Origin: JAMXLJ01 sp036558745 | GTDB taxonomy: Bacteria; Actinomycetota; Acidimicrobiia; IMCC26256; JAMXLJ01 | Direction of reading: 5' to 3' | Assembly: GCA_036558745.1 (NCBI GenBank) | Contig: DATBEZ010000023.1 | Location: 57,265-121,264, forward strand | Length of the DNA: 64,000 nucleotides | Program-made: the position numbers and the translations under genes | The notes under the pieces: generated by a model | Databases searched by the model: none | The model's input: only the letters and a program-made list of their open reading frames with translations | Told to the model about the DNA's origin: nothing | Part shown: in pieces, positions 56,179-64,000 of the stretch | Layout of the letters: every line of letters starts with the position of its first letter | Position numbering within the stretch: position 1 is the first letter of the stretch

Positions 56179-56637
56179 TCAGCGGGGTTGCCAGTTCGCC
56201 GGTTCGGCCGCCGCGGCCCGCACCGAGGCGGGCAGCTCCCCCGCCGCGACGTCCGCCACGGTGACCTGGTCGAGGACCGCGCGCAGGTTCGCCCGCAGCG
56301 CGATCCACACGTCGACGAGCGACGTCGAGGCGCCCTGGTACTCGAGCGCCTCGGGACGCACCCCCCGCACCGCCGCCAGGGGTCCCTCCACCGCCCGCAG
56401 CACGTCGGCGAGGTGGATGTCGGCGGCGGGCCGGGCGAGCATCGAGCCGCCTTCGGCCCCCCGCACGCTGCGCACGAGGCCGGCCCGGCGCAGGTCCCGC
56501 AGGATGTTCTCGAGGAAGTCGCGCGGGATGTCCTGGTTGGTGGCCACGACCTCGGCCTTCACCGGCTTGCCCGGCGGCGCGGCCGCGAGCTCGACGGCGG
56601 CCCGGACCGCGTAGTCGGCCTTGGCGGAGATGCGCAC
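56179..56637 (-). CDS. Rrf2-family regulator without cluster cysteines
   Basis: 152 aa. It opens MRISAKADYAVRAAVELA, and the helix-turn-helix reads QDIPRDFLENILRDLRRAGL with wing SVRGAEGGSMLARP. The cluster-binding Cys triad of IscR/NsrR is absent (there is no cysteine at all), so it resembles CymR-type Rrf2 proteins that sense sulfur status through a partner. It is divergent from the TauE permease and sulfonate-type ABC genes, which are its probable targets. Its stop is 45 nt from the GntR start on the same strand. Confidence 0.88.
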   Translation of the reverse strand: MRISAKADYAVRAAVELAAAPPGKPVKAEVVATNQDIPRDFLENILRDLRRAGLVRSVRGAEGGSMLARPAADIHLADVLRAVEGPLAAVRGVRPEALEYQGASTSLVDVWIALRANLRAVLDQVTVADVAAGELPASVRAAAAEPANWQPR

Positions 56638-56668
56638 TTGACCTCGGGACCTCGAGAACCTAACTTTG

Positions 56669-56685
56669 TCGATCAGATTTATCGA
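56669..56685. promoter_or_regulatory. Candidate Rrf2 operator
   Basis: TCGATCAGATTTATCGA (TCGAT-N7-ATCGA) lies in the AT-rich centre of the 107-bp gap between the Rrf2 gene and the TauE permease. It is the most symmetrical element there and stands out in 70% GC DNA. Confidence 0.45.
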
Positions 56686-56744
56686 AATACTCGACTTTCG
56701 GGCCGGAACCGCGCTGGGCGGCGCACCCGGCCCTCGGAGGCTAC

Positions 56745-57617
56745 GTGCATCTCGACCTCTGGGTGGCGCTGGCGGGGCTCGGTGTGGGCTTCGTCGTCGG
56801 CCTGACCGGGATGGGCGGCGGTGCGCTGATGACGCCGGTGCTCGTCCTCGTGTTCGGCATCCAGCCGCTCGCCGCGGTGTCGAGCGACCTCGTGGCCGCC
56901 GTCGTGATGAAGCCGGTCGGCGGTGGGGTGCACCTGCGTCGCGGCACCGTGCGGACGGACCTGGTGCGCTGGCTCGCGCTCGGGTCGGTGCCGGCCGCGT
57001 TCGCCGGCGTGCTCGTGCTGCGCGCCATCGGCGCGGCGGCGGTCCAGGACCGCCTCCAGCTCCTGCTCGGCGTCGTCCTCCTCGTCGCCGCGACCGCGAT
57101 GGTCGCCCGCATCGTCATGCAGTCGCGCCGGGTCGACGCGGCGACCACCGCGACCCGTCGGGTACGGCCGGTGCCGACGTTGCTCGTCGGCGTGGTCGGC
57201 GGGCTGATCGTCGGCATGACGTCGGTCGGCAGCGGCTCGCTGATGATCGTCGCGCTCATGTTCCTGTACCCGGCGATGTCCACCGCGGAGCTCGTCGGCA
57301 CCGACCTCGTGCAGGCCGTGCCGCTCGTGCTGTCGGCCGCGCTCGGCCATCTTCTCTTCGGTGACCTGCAGTTCGGACTCACCGCGGCCCTGCTGCTCGG
57401 CAGCGTCCCCGGCGTCTACCTCGGCGCGCGCGTGTCGTCGCGCGCGCCCGACGCGATCGTGCGCCCCGCGCTCGTGTTCGTCCTGTTGCTCTCGGCGTTG
57501 AAGCTGCTCGACGCGCCGAATCCGGTGCTCCTCACCGTCGTCGGCATCGCCGCGTGTGGCGCCGCCGCCGTGCTCGTCACGCGCCTGACCCGGCGCGTCC
57601 CCGCTCTCGAGTCCTAG
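56745..57617 (+). CDS. TauE/SafE-family membrane transporter
   Basis: 290 aa, about eight membrane helices. The family glycine signatures are GFVVGLTGMGGGALMTPVL (N-terminal repeat) and GLIVGMTSVGSGSLMIVAL (second repeat). It probably moves sulfite, sulfonate or a related anion. GTG 56745 has GGAGG upstream. It leads a four-gene unit with an ABC importer (28 nt to the binding protein) and is divergent from the Rrf2 regulator. Confidence 0.9.
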   Translation: MHLDLWVALAGLGVGFVVGLTGMGGGALMTPVLVLVFGIQPLAAVSSDLVAAVVMKPVGGGVHLRRGTVRTDLVRWLALGSVPAAFAGVLVLRAIGAAAVQDRLQLLLGVVLLVAATAMVARIVMQSRRVDAATTATRRVRPVPTLLVGVVGGLIVGMTSVGSGSLMIVALMFLYPAMSTAELVGTDLVQAVPLVLSAALGHLLFGDLQFGLTAALLLGSVPGVYLGARVSSRAPDAIVRPALVFVLLLSALKLLDAPNPVLLTVVGIAACGAAAVLVTRLTRRVPALES

Positions 57618-57644
57618 TCCGTCCCACCCGATCCGGAGGTTCCC

Positions 57645-58703
57645 GTGTCCAGACCCTTGACCGCGCGCGCCCTCGTGCCGGCTCTGTGCCTCGCGCTCGT
57701 GTCGGTCCTCGCCGCGTGCGGCGGGAGCACCTCGTCGAGCAAGGCCGGCGCCAGCGACGAGAAGGTGACGCTTCGCCTCGGGTACTTCCCCAACGTCACG
57801 CACGCGACGGCGATCCTGGGCGTGAAGGAAGGCATCTTCGCCCGCGACCTCGGCGCCGATGTGACGCTCAAGACGGCGACGTTCGACGCCGGTCCCGAGG
57901 CGGTGAACGCGCTGCTGTCGGGTGGCCTCGACGCGACGTACGTCGGACCAAACCCGGCGATCAACGCGTGGCAGAAGTCGCACGGCACCGCGATCAAGAT
58001 CGTCTCGGGTGAGGCGTCGGGTGGCGCGTTCCTCGTCGTGAAGCCCTCGATCACGAGCCCGAGTCAGCTCAAGGGTAGGAAGCTCGCGAGCCCGCAGCTC
58101 GGCAACACCCAGGACGTCGCGCTGCGCACGTGGCTGAGGAGCCAGGGGTACCGCACCACGACGACCGGCGGCGGCGACGTCTCGGTCGTCCCGCAGGACA
58201 ACGCCACGACGCTGCAGGCGTTCCAGGCCGGTGCCATCGACGGCGCATGGGTGCCGGAGCCGTGGGCGACGCGCCTCGTCAAGGAAGGTGGCGGCCACGT
58301 CCTCGTCGACGAGGCGACGCTGTGGCCGAACGGCAGGTACGTGACCACGCTGCTGATGGTGCGCACCGCGTTCCAGAAGGCGCACCCGGACGTCGTGGAG
58401 CGGCTCGTGCAGGGGCAGGTCGACGCCGACCAGGCGCTCGCGGCCGACCCCACGAAGTCGGCGACCGAGGTGAACGACGAGATCGGGCGCATCACCGGCA
58501 AGGCGCTCAAGCCCGCGGTCGCGTCGGCGGCGTTCGCGAACATCACGTTCACGAACGACCCGATCGCGTCGTCGCTCGAGACGTCGGCCAAGCACGCGGA
58601 GGACCTGGGCCTCCTGCAGCCGGTCGATCTGAACGGCATCTTCGACCTCGGGCCGCTGAACGAGGTCCTCCACGCGCGCGGTCTGCCCGTGGTGTCGTCG
58701 TGA
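57645..58703 (+). CDS. ABC importer substrate-binding lipoprotein (sulfonate/nitrate type)
   Basis: 352 aa. The lipobox is SVLAACGG, followed by an NMT1/SsuA-type binding fold: VTLRLGYFPNVTHATAILG, then SGGLDATYVGPNPAIN, and a hinge near AIDGAWVPEPWA. It captures aliphatic sulfonates, taurine or a similar compound. The Rrf2/TauE context favours a sulfur source, but nitrate- or thiamine-precursor-type ligands cannot be excluded. GTG 57645 has GGAGG 8 nt upstream. Its stop overlaps the ATPase gene start by 4 nt. Confidence 0.87.
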   Translation: MSRPLTARALVPALCLALVSVLAACGGSTSSSKAGASDEKVTLRLGYFPNVTHATAILGVKEGIFARDLGADVTLKTATFDAGPEAVNALLSGGLDATYVGPNPAINAWQKSHGTAIKIVSGEASGGAFLVVKPSITSPSQLKGRKLASPQLGNTQDVALRTWLRSQGYRTTTTGGGDVSVVPQDNATTLQAFQAGAIDGAWVPEPWATRLVKEGGGHVLVDEATLWPNGRYVTTLLMVRTAFQKAHPDVVERLVQGQVDADQALAADPTKSATEVNDEIGRITGKALKPAVASAAFANITFTNDPIASSLETSAKHAEDLGLLQPVDLNGIFDLGPLNEVLHARGLPVVSS

Positions 58704-59434
58704 CCGCCGTCGCGCTCCACAACGTCTCGAAGCGCTTCGGCAACCTGCTCGCGCTCGACGACGTCACCCTCGACGTCGGAAGCGGCGAGCTCGTCTGCCT
58801 CATCGGCGCGTCGGGGTGCGGCAAGAGCACGCTGCTCAACCTCGTCGCAGGGCTGGACCGTCCGACCCGGGGTGTGCTGCAGGTCGCGGCCGAGCGCCCC
58901 GCGCTCCTCTTCCAGGAGGCGGCGCTGTTCCCGTGGCTCACGGCGCGGGGCAACGTCGAGCTCCCGCTGAAGCTGCGCGGCGTCGGCAGGGCCGAGCGCC
59001 GCGCCGAGGCCGAGCGCCTGCTCGCGACCGTCCGTCTCGAGGGCAACGAGGCCCGCCGGCCCCACGAGCTCTCGGGCGGCATGCGCCAGCGGGTCGCGCT
59101 GGCCCGAGCGCTCGCGCAGCGGCCCGAGCTCCTGCTCATGGACGAGCCGTTCGGCGCGCTCGACGCCATGACCCGTGACGTCCTGCACGACGAGCTGGAG
59201 CGGCTGTGGCAGCAGACCGGCGTGACGATCATGTTCGTGACCCACAACGTGCGTGAAGCCGTGCGGCTCGGCGATCGCGTCGTGCTCCTGTCGAGCCGGC
59301 CCGGACGCGTCGTCGACGAGACCGTCGTCGACGTGCCGCGCCCGCGGCGCATCGAGTCACACGCCGTCGCCGACCGCGCCGCCGAGCTGACGACGCGCCT
59401 GCGCGAGGAGGTGAGCCGCCATGCTCACGCGTGA
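58700..59434 (+). CDS. ABC importer ATP-binding protein (SsuB/TauB type)
   Basis: 244 aa. Walker A is IGASGCGKSTLLNLVAG, the Q-loop is LLFQEAALFPWLTA, the ABC signature is HELSGGMRQRVALARAL and Walker B is LLLMDEPFGALDAMTR, with a switch His in FVTHNVREAVRLG. It powers the adjacent importer. It overlaps the binding-protein gene by 4 nt and the permease gene by 14 nt, so the three are translated together. Confidence 0.93.
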   Translation: MTAVALHNVSKRFGNLLALDDVTLDVGSGELVCLIGASGCGKSTLLNLVAGLDRPTRGVLQVAAERPALLFQEAALFPWLTARGNVELPLKLRGVGRAERRAEAERLLATVRLEGNEARRPHELSGGMRQRVALARALAQRPELLLMDEPFGALDAMTRDVLHDELERLWQQTGVTIMFVTHNVREAVRLGDRVVLLSSRPGRVVDETVVDVPRPRRIESHAVADRAAELTTRLREEVSRHAHA

Positions 59435-60320
59435 CGTGCGCGACGCACGCGCCACGCACGACGTCGACCTCGCGACGCTCGAGGCCGGCCTCGACGCGCT
59501 CGAGCAGGCGGAGCCGACCACGAGCCGTCGCGCGCGCCTGTGGGCGGCGACGTGGCCGAAGCTCGTCGCCGTCGGCCTGGTCCTGCTCTTCTGGCAGGTC
59601 GTCGTGTGGACCGGCTGGAAGCCCCAATGGGTCCTGCCGGGACCGGCGAAGGTGTTCTCGCGTCTGTGGGACGACCTCGTGCACGGGACGCTGCTCGACG
59701 CGACCTGGGTCACGCTGCGCCGCGCGTTCAGCGACTTCGCGATCGCGCTCGTGATCGGCGTGGTCCTCGGCATCGCGGTCGCGCGCAGCCGCATCCTGCG
59801 CTCGGCGATCGGCTCCATGGTGACCGGGCTCCAGACGATGCCGTCGATCGCGTGGTTCCCGCTCGCGATCGTGCTGTTCCAGCCCTCGGAGACCGCGGTG
59901 CTGTTCGTGGTGATCCTCGGCGCGGCGCCCTCGATCGCGAACGGCATCGTCGCCGGTGTCGACCACACCCCGCCCGTGCTGGTGCGAGCGGGACGGGTGC
60001 TCGGCGCGACGGGCTTCGCGTCGATCCGTCACGTGATGCTCCCCGCCGCGCTCCCCTCGTTCGTGTCCGGCCTCAAGCAGGGCTGGGCGTTCGCGTGGCG
60101 GAGCCTGATGGCGGGCGAGATCATCGCCGTGATCGCGCACGCGAACTCGCTCGGCGTGCGCCTCGACACCGCCCGTCAGAACTTCGACAACGAGGGGCTG
60201 ATGGCGACGATGATCGTCATCTTCGTGATCGGCGTCGTCATCGACGCGCTGATCTTCGGCAAGCTCGAGACCGCGGTGCGGCGCCGTTACGGACTGGTCG
60301 ACGCGGCCGCGGACGCCTAG
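59421..60320 (+). CDS. ABC importer permease (SsuC/TauC type)
   Basis: 299 aa. A soluble N-terminal stretch (about 1-45) is followed by six membrane helices. The coupling-helix EAA-like loop reads GATGFASIRHVMLPAALPSF. Family strings ALVIGVVLGIAVARS and TMPSIAWFPLAIVLF match sulfonate/nitrate permeases. ATG 59421 lies inside the end of the ATPase gene. The 3' end overlaps the converging cyclophilin gene by 4 nt. Confidence 0.93.
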   Translation: MLTRDVRDARATHDVDLATLEAGLDALEQAEPTTSRRARLWAATWPKLVAVGLVLLFWQVVVWTGWKPQWVLPGPAKVFSRLWDDLVHGTLLDATWVTLRRAFSDFAIALVIGVVLGIAVARSRILRSAIGSMVTGLQTMPSIAWFPLAIVLFQPSETAVLFVVILGAAPSIANGIVAGVDHTPPVLVRAGRVLGATGFASIRHVMLPAALPSFVSGLKQGWAFAWRSLMAGEIIAVIAHANSLGVRLDTARQNFDNEGLMATMIVIFVIGVVIDALIFGKLETAVRRRYGLVDAAADA

Positions 60321-60790
60321 CGCGGTCGTTCTTCGACCGCGACCTTCTTCATCGTGTCGCCGACGTCGATCGACTGCGCGACGTCCATGCCCTCGGTCAC
60401 GTACCCGAAGAGGTTGTAATCCTTCGACAGCTTGCGGGTGCAGTCGTCGATCGTGATGAAGAACTGCGAGCCGTTCGTGTTGGGCCCCGCGTTCGCCATC
60501 GCGACCGCGCCGAGCGTGTACTCACCCTTCACCGGCTCGTCGCCGAATTTGTACCCGGGGCCTCCGGTGCCGGTCCCCTGCGGGCAGCCGCCCTGGATCA
60601 CGAACTCGGGGACCACACGGTGGAACGTCAGGCCGTCGTAGTAGCCCTGACGCGCCAGCGCGACGAAGTTGTTGACCGTGTTGGGCGCGAGCTGCGGGTC
60701 GAGGTCCATCACGATCTCGCCCTTGTCGGTGTCGATGGTGACCCGGTACATCGTCTGCTCGTCGATCTCGAACGCGGGGACTGGTGACAT
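60317..60790 (-). CDS. Cyclophilin-type peptidyl-prolyl isomerase
   Basis: 157 aa single cyclophilin domain accelerating proline isomerisation. It has DGLTFHRVVPEFVIQGGCPQGTG in the active site (with catalytic Arg, Phe, Gln), then ANAGPNTNGSQFFITIDD and LFGYVTEG. There is no signal peptide, so it is cytoplasmic. ATG 60790 has GAGGAG upstream. It lies 10 nt downstream of the ccmI-like gene on the same strand. Confidence 0.93.
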   Translation of the reverse strand: MSPVPAFEIDEQTMYRVTIDTDKGEIVMDLDPQLAPNTVNNFVALARQGYYDGLTFHRVVPEFVIQGGCPQGTGTGGPGYKFGDEPVKGEYTLGAVAMANAGPNTNGSQFFITIDDCTRKLSKDYNLFGYVTEGMDVAQSIDVGDTMKKVAVEERPR

Positions 60791-60800
60791 CGGAGACTCC

Positions 60801-61610
60801 TCAGGGCTTGGGGGTGGTCGGCGGGGTGTCGGGGCACGCCTTCACGGCCTGAGCCAGGACCTGCTCGACCTGGGGGGCGAGGTCGCTCTGGTTGTTCGCG
60901 GCAAGGTACTGCTGGAGCTCGCCCTTGGCCGGGCAGGGCTGGTTCTTGCCCTGCAACAGGATCATGCCCTTGAAGAAGTGCGCCTCGCCGTAGCCGGGAT
61001 CGGCGGCGATCGCCTGGTTGACTCGCGTGAGCGCCTCGTCGGGAAGGCCGGCGAGGAACACGATCCACCCGCCGGTCGCGAGCGCTTCGCCGTTCTTCGG
61101 GTCGAGCTTGGCCGTCGCGTCGTACTCCTTGAGCGCGCCGGAGAAGTTCTGCACCCCGGCCAGATAGCGCGCGTACGCGAGATGCGCCTGCGGATCGTTC
61201 GGGCGCTGCTGCACCGCGCGCTTGAACGACGCCTCGCGCGAGTCGGTACTCGCCTTCGACTGGCTGTTGCCGGTGACGGTCTGGCCGGGCAGGCGCGCAC
61301 CGAGACCCGCCGCGAGCGCGACCGACGCCGCGACCGCGAACGCCACCAGCCCCGCGATGACCGCGACCCGGCGACGCGGCGACGACTTCGGCGGCGCCGG
61401 CCGGCTGTCGACGCCGTCGCGCAACGTGCGCAACACAGCCGCGGCGCGGGCGGTGTAGTCGGCGTGCAGCCGCTCGTACGTCTCGTCGTCGATGTCGCCC
61501 GCGGCGCGGTTGACGTCGAGGTCGTCGAGGCTGCGCAGCAGGAAGTCGCGCTCGGCCTCGAGGCTCTCGTGGTCTTCGGCGGCACGCGCGTCGGACGCTC
61601 CGAGGCTCAC
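60801..61610 (-). CDS. ccmI: CcmI-like TPR membrane protein
   Basis: 269 aa. The N-terminal helical segment ERDFLLRSLDDLDVNRAAGDIDDE resembles the start of CcmI/heme-lyase subunits. A single membrane helix (about 85-105) follows, then TPR repeats (about 130-230: DPQAHLAYARYL, PDEALTRVNQAIAADPGYG). It would chaperone apocytochrome c for heme attachment. GTG 61610 overlaps the ccmH stop by 4 nt. Assignment rests on architecture and position; direct sequence similarity to CcmI is weak. Confidence 0.78.
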   Translation of the reverse strand: MSLGASDARAAEDHESLEAERDFLLRSLDDLDVNRAAGDIDDETYERLHADYTARAAAVLRTLRDGVDSRPAPPKSSPRRRVAVIAGLVAFAVAASVALAAGLGARLPGQTVTGNSQSKASTDSREASFKRAVQQRPNDPQAHLAYARYLAGVQNFSGALKEYDATAKLDPKNGEALATGGWIVFLAGLPDEALTRVNQAIAADPGYGEAHFFKGMILLQGKNQPCPAKGELQQYLAANNQSDLAPQVEQVLAQAVKACPDTPPTTPKP

Positions 61611-62077
61611 GCGCCGTGCTCCCGGGCGCGCTGCACGATCTGCTCGTCGGCGCTCGTGGCGGCGAGGCGGGGCTCGCGGCGCCACCGGGCCAGCGCGATC
61701 GCGAGGCCACCGGCACCGAGCACGACCGCGGCGACGGGGAGTCCCCACACGATGAGGCCGATGCCCTTGTTCTCGGGCTTGAGGAGGATGGACGGCCCGT
61801 ACCGGTCGATGTAGGCCTGGCGGATCTGCGCGTCGCTCTGACCCGCACGCAGTCGGGCCTCGACGTCGGCGCGCAGGGCGGCGGCGCTGGACGTCGAGCT
61901 CTCGGCGATGGAGAGCGCCTCGCAGTCGACGCAACGCAGCTCGGATTCGAGCGAGCGGGCCCGGTCCTTCAGGGTCTCGTGCCCGCTCGACGGCCACGCC
62001 GCGACCGCGAGCACCACGACCACGATCACCCCGAGCAGTGCCCAGGGTCCCCAGCGCCGGAGCACCGTCTCGCTCAC
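61607..62077 (-). CDS. ccmH: Cytochrome c maturation protein CcmH
   Basis: 156 aa. An N-terminal membrane helix, the redox motif LRCVDCEALSIAES (LRCxxCxxxSI, near residue 48), YIDRYGPSILLKP and a second helix near the C-terminus are all family features. It reduces the apocytochrome heme-binding cysteines. It overlaps ccmG and ccmI by 4 nt on each side, so the cluster is translated as a unit. Confidence 0.92.
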   Translation of the reverse strand: MSETVLRRWGPWALLGVIVVVVLAVAAWPSSGHETLKDRARSLESELRCVDCEALSIAESSTSSAAALRADVEARLRAGQSDAQIRQAYIDRYGPSILLKPENKGIGLIVWGLPVAAVVLGAGGLAIALARWRREPRLAATSADEQIVQRAREHGA

Positions 62078-62612
62078 GGGCGGCCCCGCGCCGCGGTGAC
62101 CATCTTGTCGAGGTCGGCCGTCGTCACCGCGCCGTACTCCGACGCCGCGATCACGCCGTCGGGACCGATCACGTACGTCTCGGGCTGCCCGCGTGTCGCG
62201 AACGCGACCGCGGCCGTCGCGTTCGGGTCGAAGGCGACGGTCCAGCCGATGCCGTCGGTCCTCATGGCCTGACGGATCGCGTCGTCGGTGTCGTCACGCA
62301 CGATGCCGAGCAGCACGAGGTCGGGATCGTTCGCGTGCTGCGCGTAGTACGCCTTGAGCGCGGGGAGCTCCTGCGCGCACGGCGGGCACCACGAGTTCCA
62401 GAAGTTGACGATGACCGTCTTGCCCGCGTACCCCGCGGCGCTGACGCGCTGACCCGTCGTGGTCGTGAGGTCGAACGCGGGCACCTTCTGGCCGACGAGG
62501 CGGCTGTGCTGCGAGTCGGCCCGCGGGTCCTTGCCGACGTTGAGCGCGAGCACGACCGCGAGGCACGCGACGCCGACACCGACGCTGCTCGCGACCCAGC
62601 GCGCCGTGTGCC

Positions 62613-62616
<4 letters not shown>
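62074..62616 (-). CDS. ccmG: Thioredoxin-like protein CcmG/DsbE
   Basis: 180 aa. An N-terminal membrane anchor (about 8-28) is followed by an AhpC/TSA-like thioredoxin fold (VGQKVPAFDLTTTTG) with the active site NFWNSWCPPCAQELPAL and the cis-Pro region GQPETYVIGPDG. It supplies reducing power to CcmH and apocytochrome c outside the membrane. It overlaps both ccmF and ccmH by 4 nt. Confidence 0.93.

Positions 62617-64000
<1,384 letters not shown>

Overview
The window is about 70% GC, gene-dense chromosomal DNA from an actinobacterium. Markers are a WhiB regulator, a Bpa proteasome activator, a fused Kgd-type 2-oxoglutarate enzyme, class II DAHP synthase, an actinobacterial qcrCAB/ctaCDEF respiratory set and a BagA/BagB ATPase pair. 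A System I cytochrome c maturation (ccm) cluster and a short aconitase are less usual for the phylum and suggest a deep lineage such as Acidimicrobiia. That lineage call is inference from gene content only.

Layout. 1-5.2 kb: lysA (cut by the window edge) and argS, a GGDEF protein with a ParB-like N-terminal box overlapping a proline-rich partner, a universal stress protein, tRNA-Arg(CCG) and a 38-aa small ORF. 5.3-14.6 kb: a frameshifted membrane gene, a large-subunit catalase behind a sigma-B-like promoter, two SDRs, an orphan solute-binding lipoprotein, two secreted hydrolases and an AraC regulator. 14.6-20.3 kb: bpa, aroG, kgd, closed by a strong hairpin. 20.3-26.9 kb: lipid and amino-acid metabolism (SDR, acyl-CoA dehydrogenase, dapA-like gene), a TauE permease, UdgB, a lipid kinase and a glycerophosphodiesterase. 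27.0-29.0 kb: whiB1 facing pdtaS, the same pairing as in Mycobacterium. 29.0-34.5 kb: tandem beta-propeller lipoproteins (two intact, one decayed) downstream of a DUF3107-bagA-bagB operon. 34.6-46.1 kb: respiration, with ctaC-ctaD-ctaF on one strand and mrp-ctaG-ctaE-qcrC-qcrA-qcrB-peptidase on the other, separated by a methyltransferase and a methyltransferase pseudogene. 46.1-49.4 kb: Fe-S biogenesis (SufR-like regulator, cysteine desulfurase, DUF169 protein, NfuA). 49.4-52.8 kb: an ATP-grasp enzyme plus a radical SAM protein ending in a CCAEP tail, then a methyltransferase. 53.2-56.1 kb: a GntR regulator translationally coupled to aconitase. 56.2-60.3 kb: an Rrf2 regulator divergent from a TauE permease and a sulfonate/nitrate-type ABC importer. 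60.3-64 kb: cyclophilin and ccmF-ccmG-ccmH-ccmI, with ccmF cut by the window end.

How the genes fit together. The ccm cluster would attach heme to QcrC, CtaG and CtaC/D/E/F form the aa3-type oxidase, and QcrABC with that oxidase is expected to form the actinobacterial III-IV supercomplex. SufR, the desulfurase, NfuA and Mrp supply Fe-S clusters to the Rieske protein, WhiB, aconitase and the radical SAM enzyme.

Most notable signals: the ATP-grasp/CCAEP-tail radical SAM pair of unknown product; a diguanylate cyclase carrying a ParB N-terminal box; a threefold tandem duplication that carried a fossil of the bagB 3' end; and a recurrent -10 element (TANNNT) placed 6-7 nt before start codons, implying many leaderless mRNAs. 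No CRISPR array, insertion sequence, prophage or rRNA gene was seen.
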